The notes beneath the pieces were generated by a model. The model was not told the origin of the DNA, did no database searches, and saw only the letters and a list, made by a program, of their open reading frames with translations. From Haliclona indistincta (taxonomy: Eukaryota > Porifera > Demospongiae > Haplosclerida > Chalinidae), in assembly GCA_964017065.1 (NCBI GenBank), contig OZ024787.1:3686503-3750502 (forward strand): a stretch of DNA of 64,000 nt, given 5' to 3'. The stretch's first letter is position 1; every line of letters begins with the position of its first letter. Positions 63,395 to 64,000 of the stretch are shown here, piece after piece. The position numbers were made by a program, and so were the translations under genes.

Positions 63395-63975
63395 ATGGCC
63401 GAGCTAACGTTCACAGAATCCATGAGGAGCCCTCTCCACAAGTCTCGCACGAGGTGCTTCTCTCCGTTGGATAAATCACCAAGTGTAAAATGTGAGATCA
63501 AATATCATTATAATACACAGACAGTGCTGCAGACAGTCTGATTGCAACTTTTATCTTGGTGGGATTCTTGCATAGGTGAAGTGGTAGGTAGCATGAGTGC
63601 TGTGAATGCTCAGATTAGCCATTCCGGGCTCAAAGGTGACTTTAGTTTGCGACCTCTAGTTTCTGATATAGCAATGGGCGACAGGCATCCACCACCTGCA
63701 AGAAAAGACCAGGTAAGCAACTTGATGTGTGCTAAACGTTATCGAAATTGTTGCAGCATGACCATACAGACAAGAAGAAAGGAGAGGAAGAAGAGCAAGC
63801 AGCTTTGGTTGAGGTAACCAAAGCTAATCCTATAATTGTCTTTTTAATCTTGTCACAATAGCTAGCTAAGTTCCCCGGCTACTCTCAGTCTCGCTCAACA
63901 CCTCTACCACGTGATATCAATACTCTTAGTCACTTGAAGCTTGTCACTGCTGCCCAGCTACACTTGAAAACAAAG
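63395..63975 (+). CDS. unrecognised gene, 5' part (continues past the window)
   Basis: Four exons are visible: 63395-63482, 63576-63712, 63757-63813 and 63862-63975. Phases agree and a donor lies at 63976, giving 132 residues so far. The product begins MAELTFTESMRSPLHKSR and is Ser/Pro-rich and basic, with a charged DKKKGEEEEQAALVELAK helix and a LPRDINTLSHLKLVTAAQLH segment at the end. I do not recognise the family. Its start lies next to an RFX X-box shared with the coiled-coil gene, so a ciliary or centriolar role is a reasonable guess. The 3' part is outside the window. Confidence 0.7.
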
Positions 63976-64000
63976 GTAACACTACATCACTGGGTCTTAC

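Overview
This is a window of animal nuclear DNA. The genes have many exons, introns of about 45-100 bp, GT-AG junctions (plus one apparent GC-AG), AT-rich spacers, microsatellites and many small inverted-repeat elements. The gene set (a receptor tyrosine phosphatase with FN3 and Ig domains, a death-domain protein, Kelch-kinase proteins, a BFAR-type RING/SAM membrane protein, nudE) is metazoan. Tight spacing, death-domain and TKL-type kinase genes, and a Kolobok-like transposon suggest an early-branching marine invertebrate, most likely a demosponge such as Amphimedon. That assignment is inference.

Layout. 61-2770 (+): 3' end of a large unrecognised gene with a CUB-like segment and an acidic tail. 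4452-11187 (-): a complete 25-exon receptor protein tyrosine phosphatase; the junctions I placed give exactly 1,544 codons plus a stop. 11.4-12.6 kb: inverted-repeat elements and a truncated duplication remnant. 13012-14077 (-): a two-exon death-domain gene. 14.2-18.9 kb and 25.7-30.3 kb: two near-identical copies of a Kelch / coiled-coil / TKL-like kinase gene. The first copy has a +1 frameshift; the second is open throughout. Each copy is followed on the minus strand by the last exon of a BFAR-like gene, and only the second copy has the rest of it (30096-33742, no RING exon found). 18.9-25.7 kb holds mobile-element debris, including a RecQ-like helicase fragment inside a TA-flanked element.

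33.8-50.3 kb is mostly accessory. It holds a non-autonomous TTAA element, a coiled-coil gene running into an assembly gap (37167-37366), and a near-intact 3.85 kb Kolobok-like transposon (40237-44088) encoding one spliced protein with a transposase region and a YqaJ-type nuclease region. It also holds transposon-derived gene fragments, a piggyBac-type cysteine-rich tail, an empty-site/filled-site pair for one MITE, and an unusual pair of opposed short-repeat arrays near 48.1-48.5 kb.

50.3-64 kb is gene-dense again. A full BFAR homologue (RING, SAM, membrane segments; 50319-54339, -) is divergent from a nudE/NDEL1 homologue (54630-59082, +). A 996-residue coiled-coil gene (59284-63231, -) shares a 163 bp intergenic region with a partial gene (63395 onward, +). 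That region holds a perfect RFX X-box, which hints at ciliary or centrosomal roles.

Exon coordinates come from reading splice junctions by eye and checking that frames stay open and codon counts close. No database search was run, so family names rest on recognised motifs.
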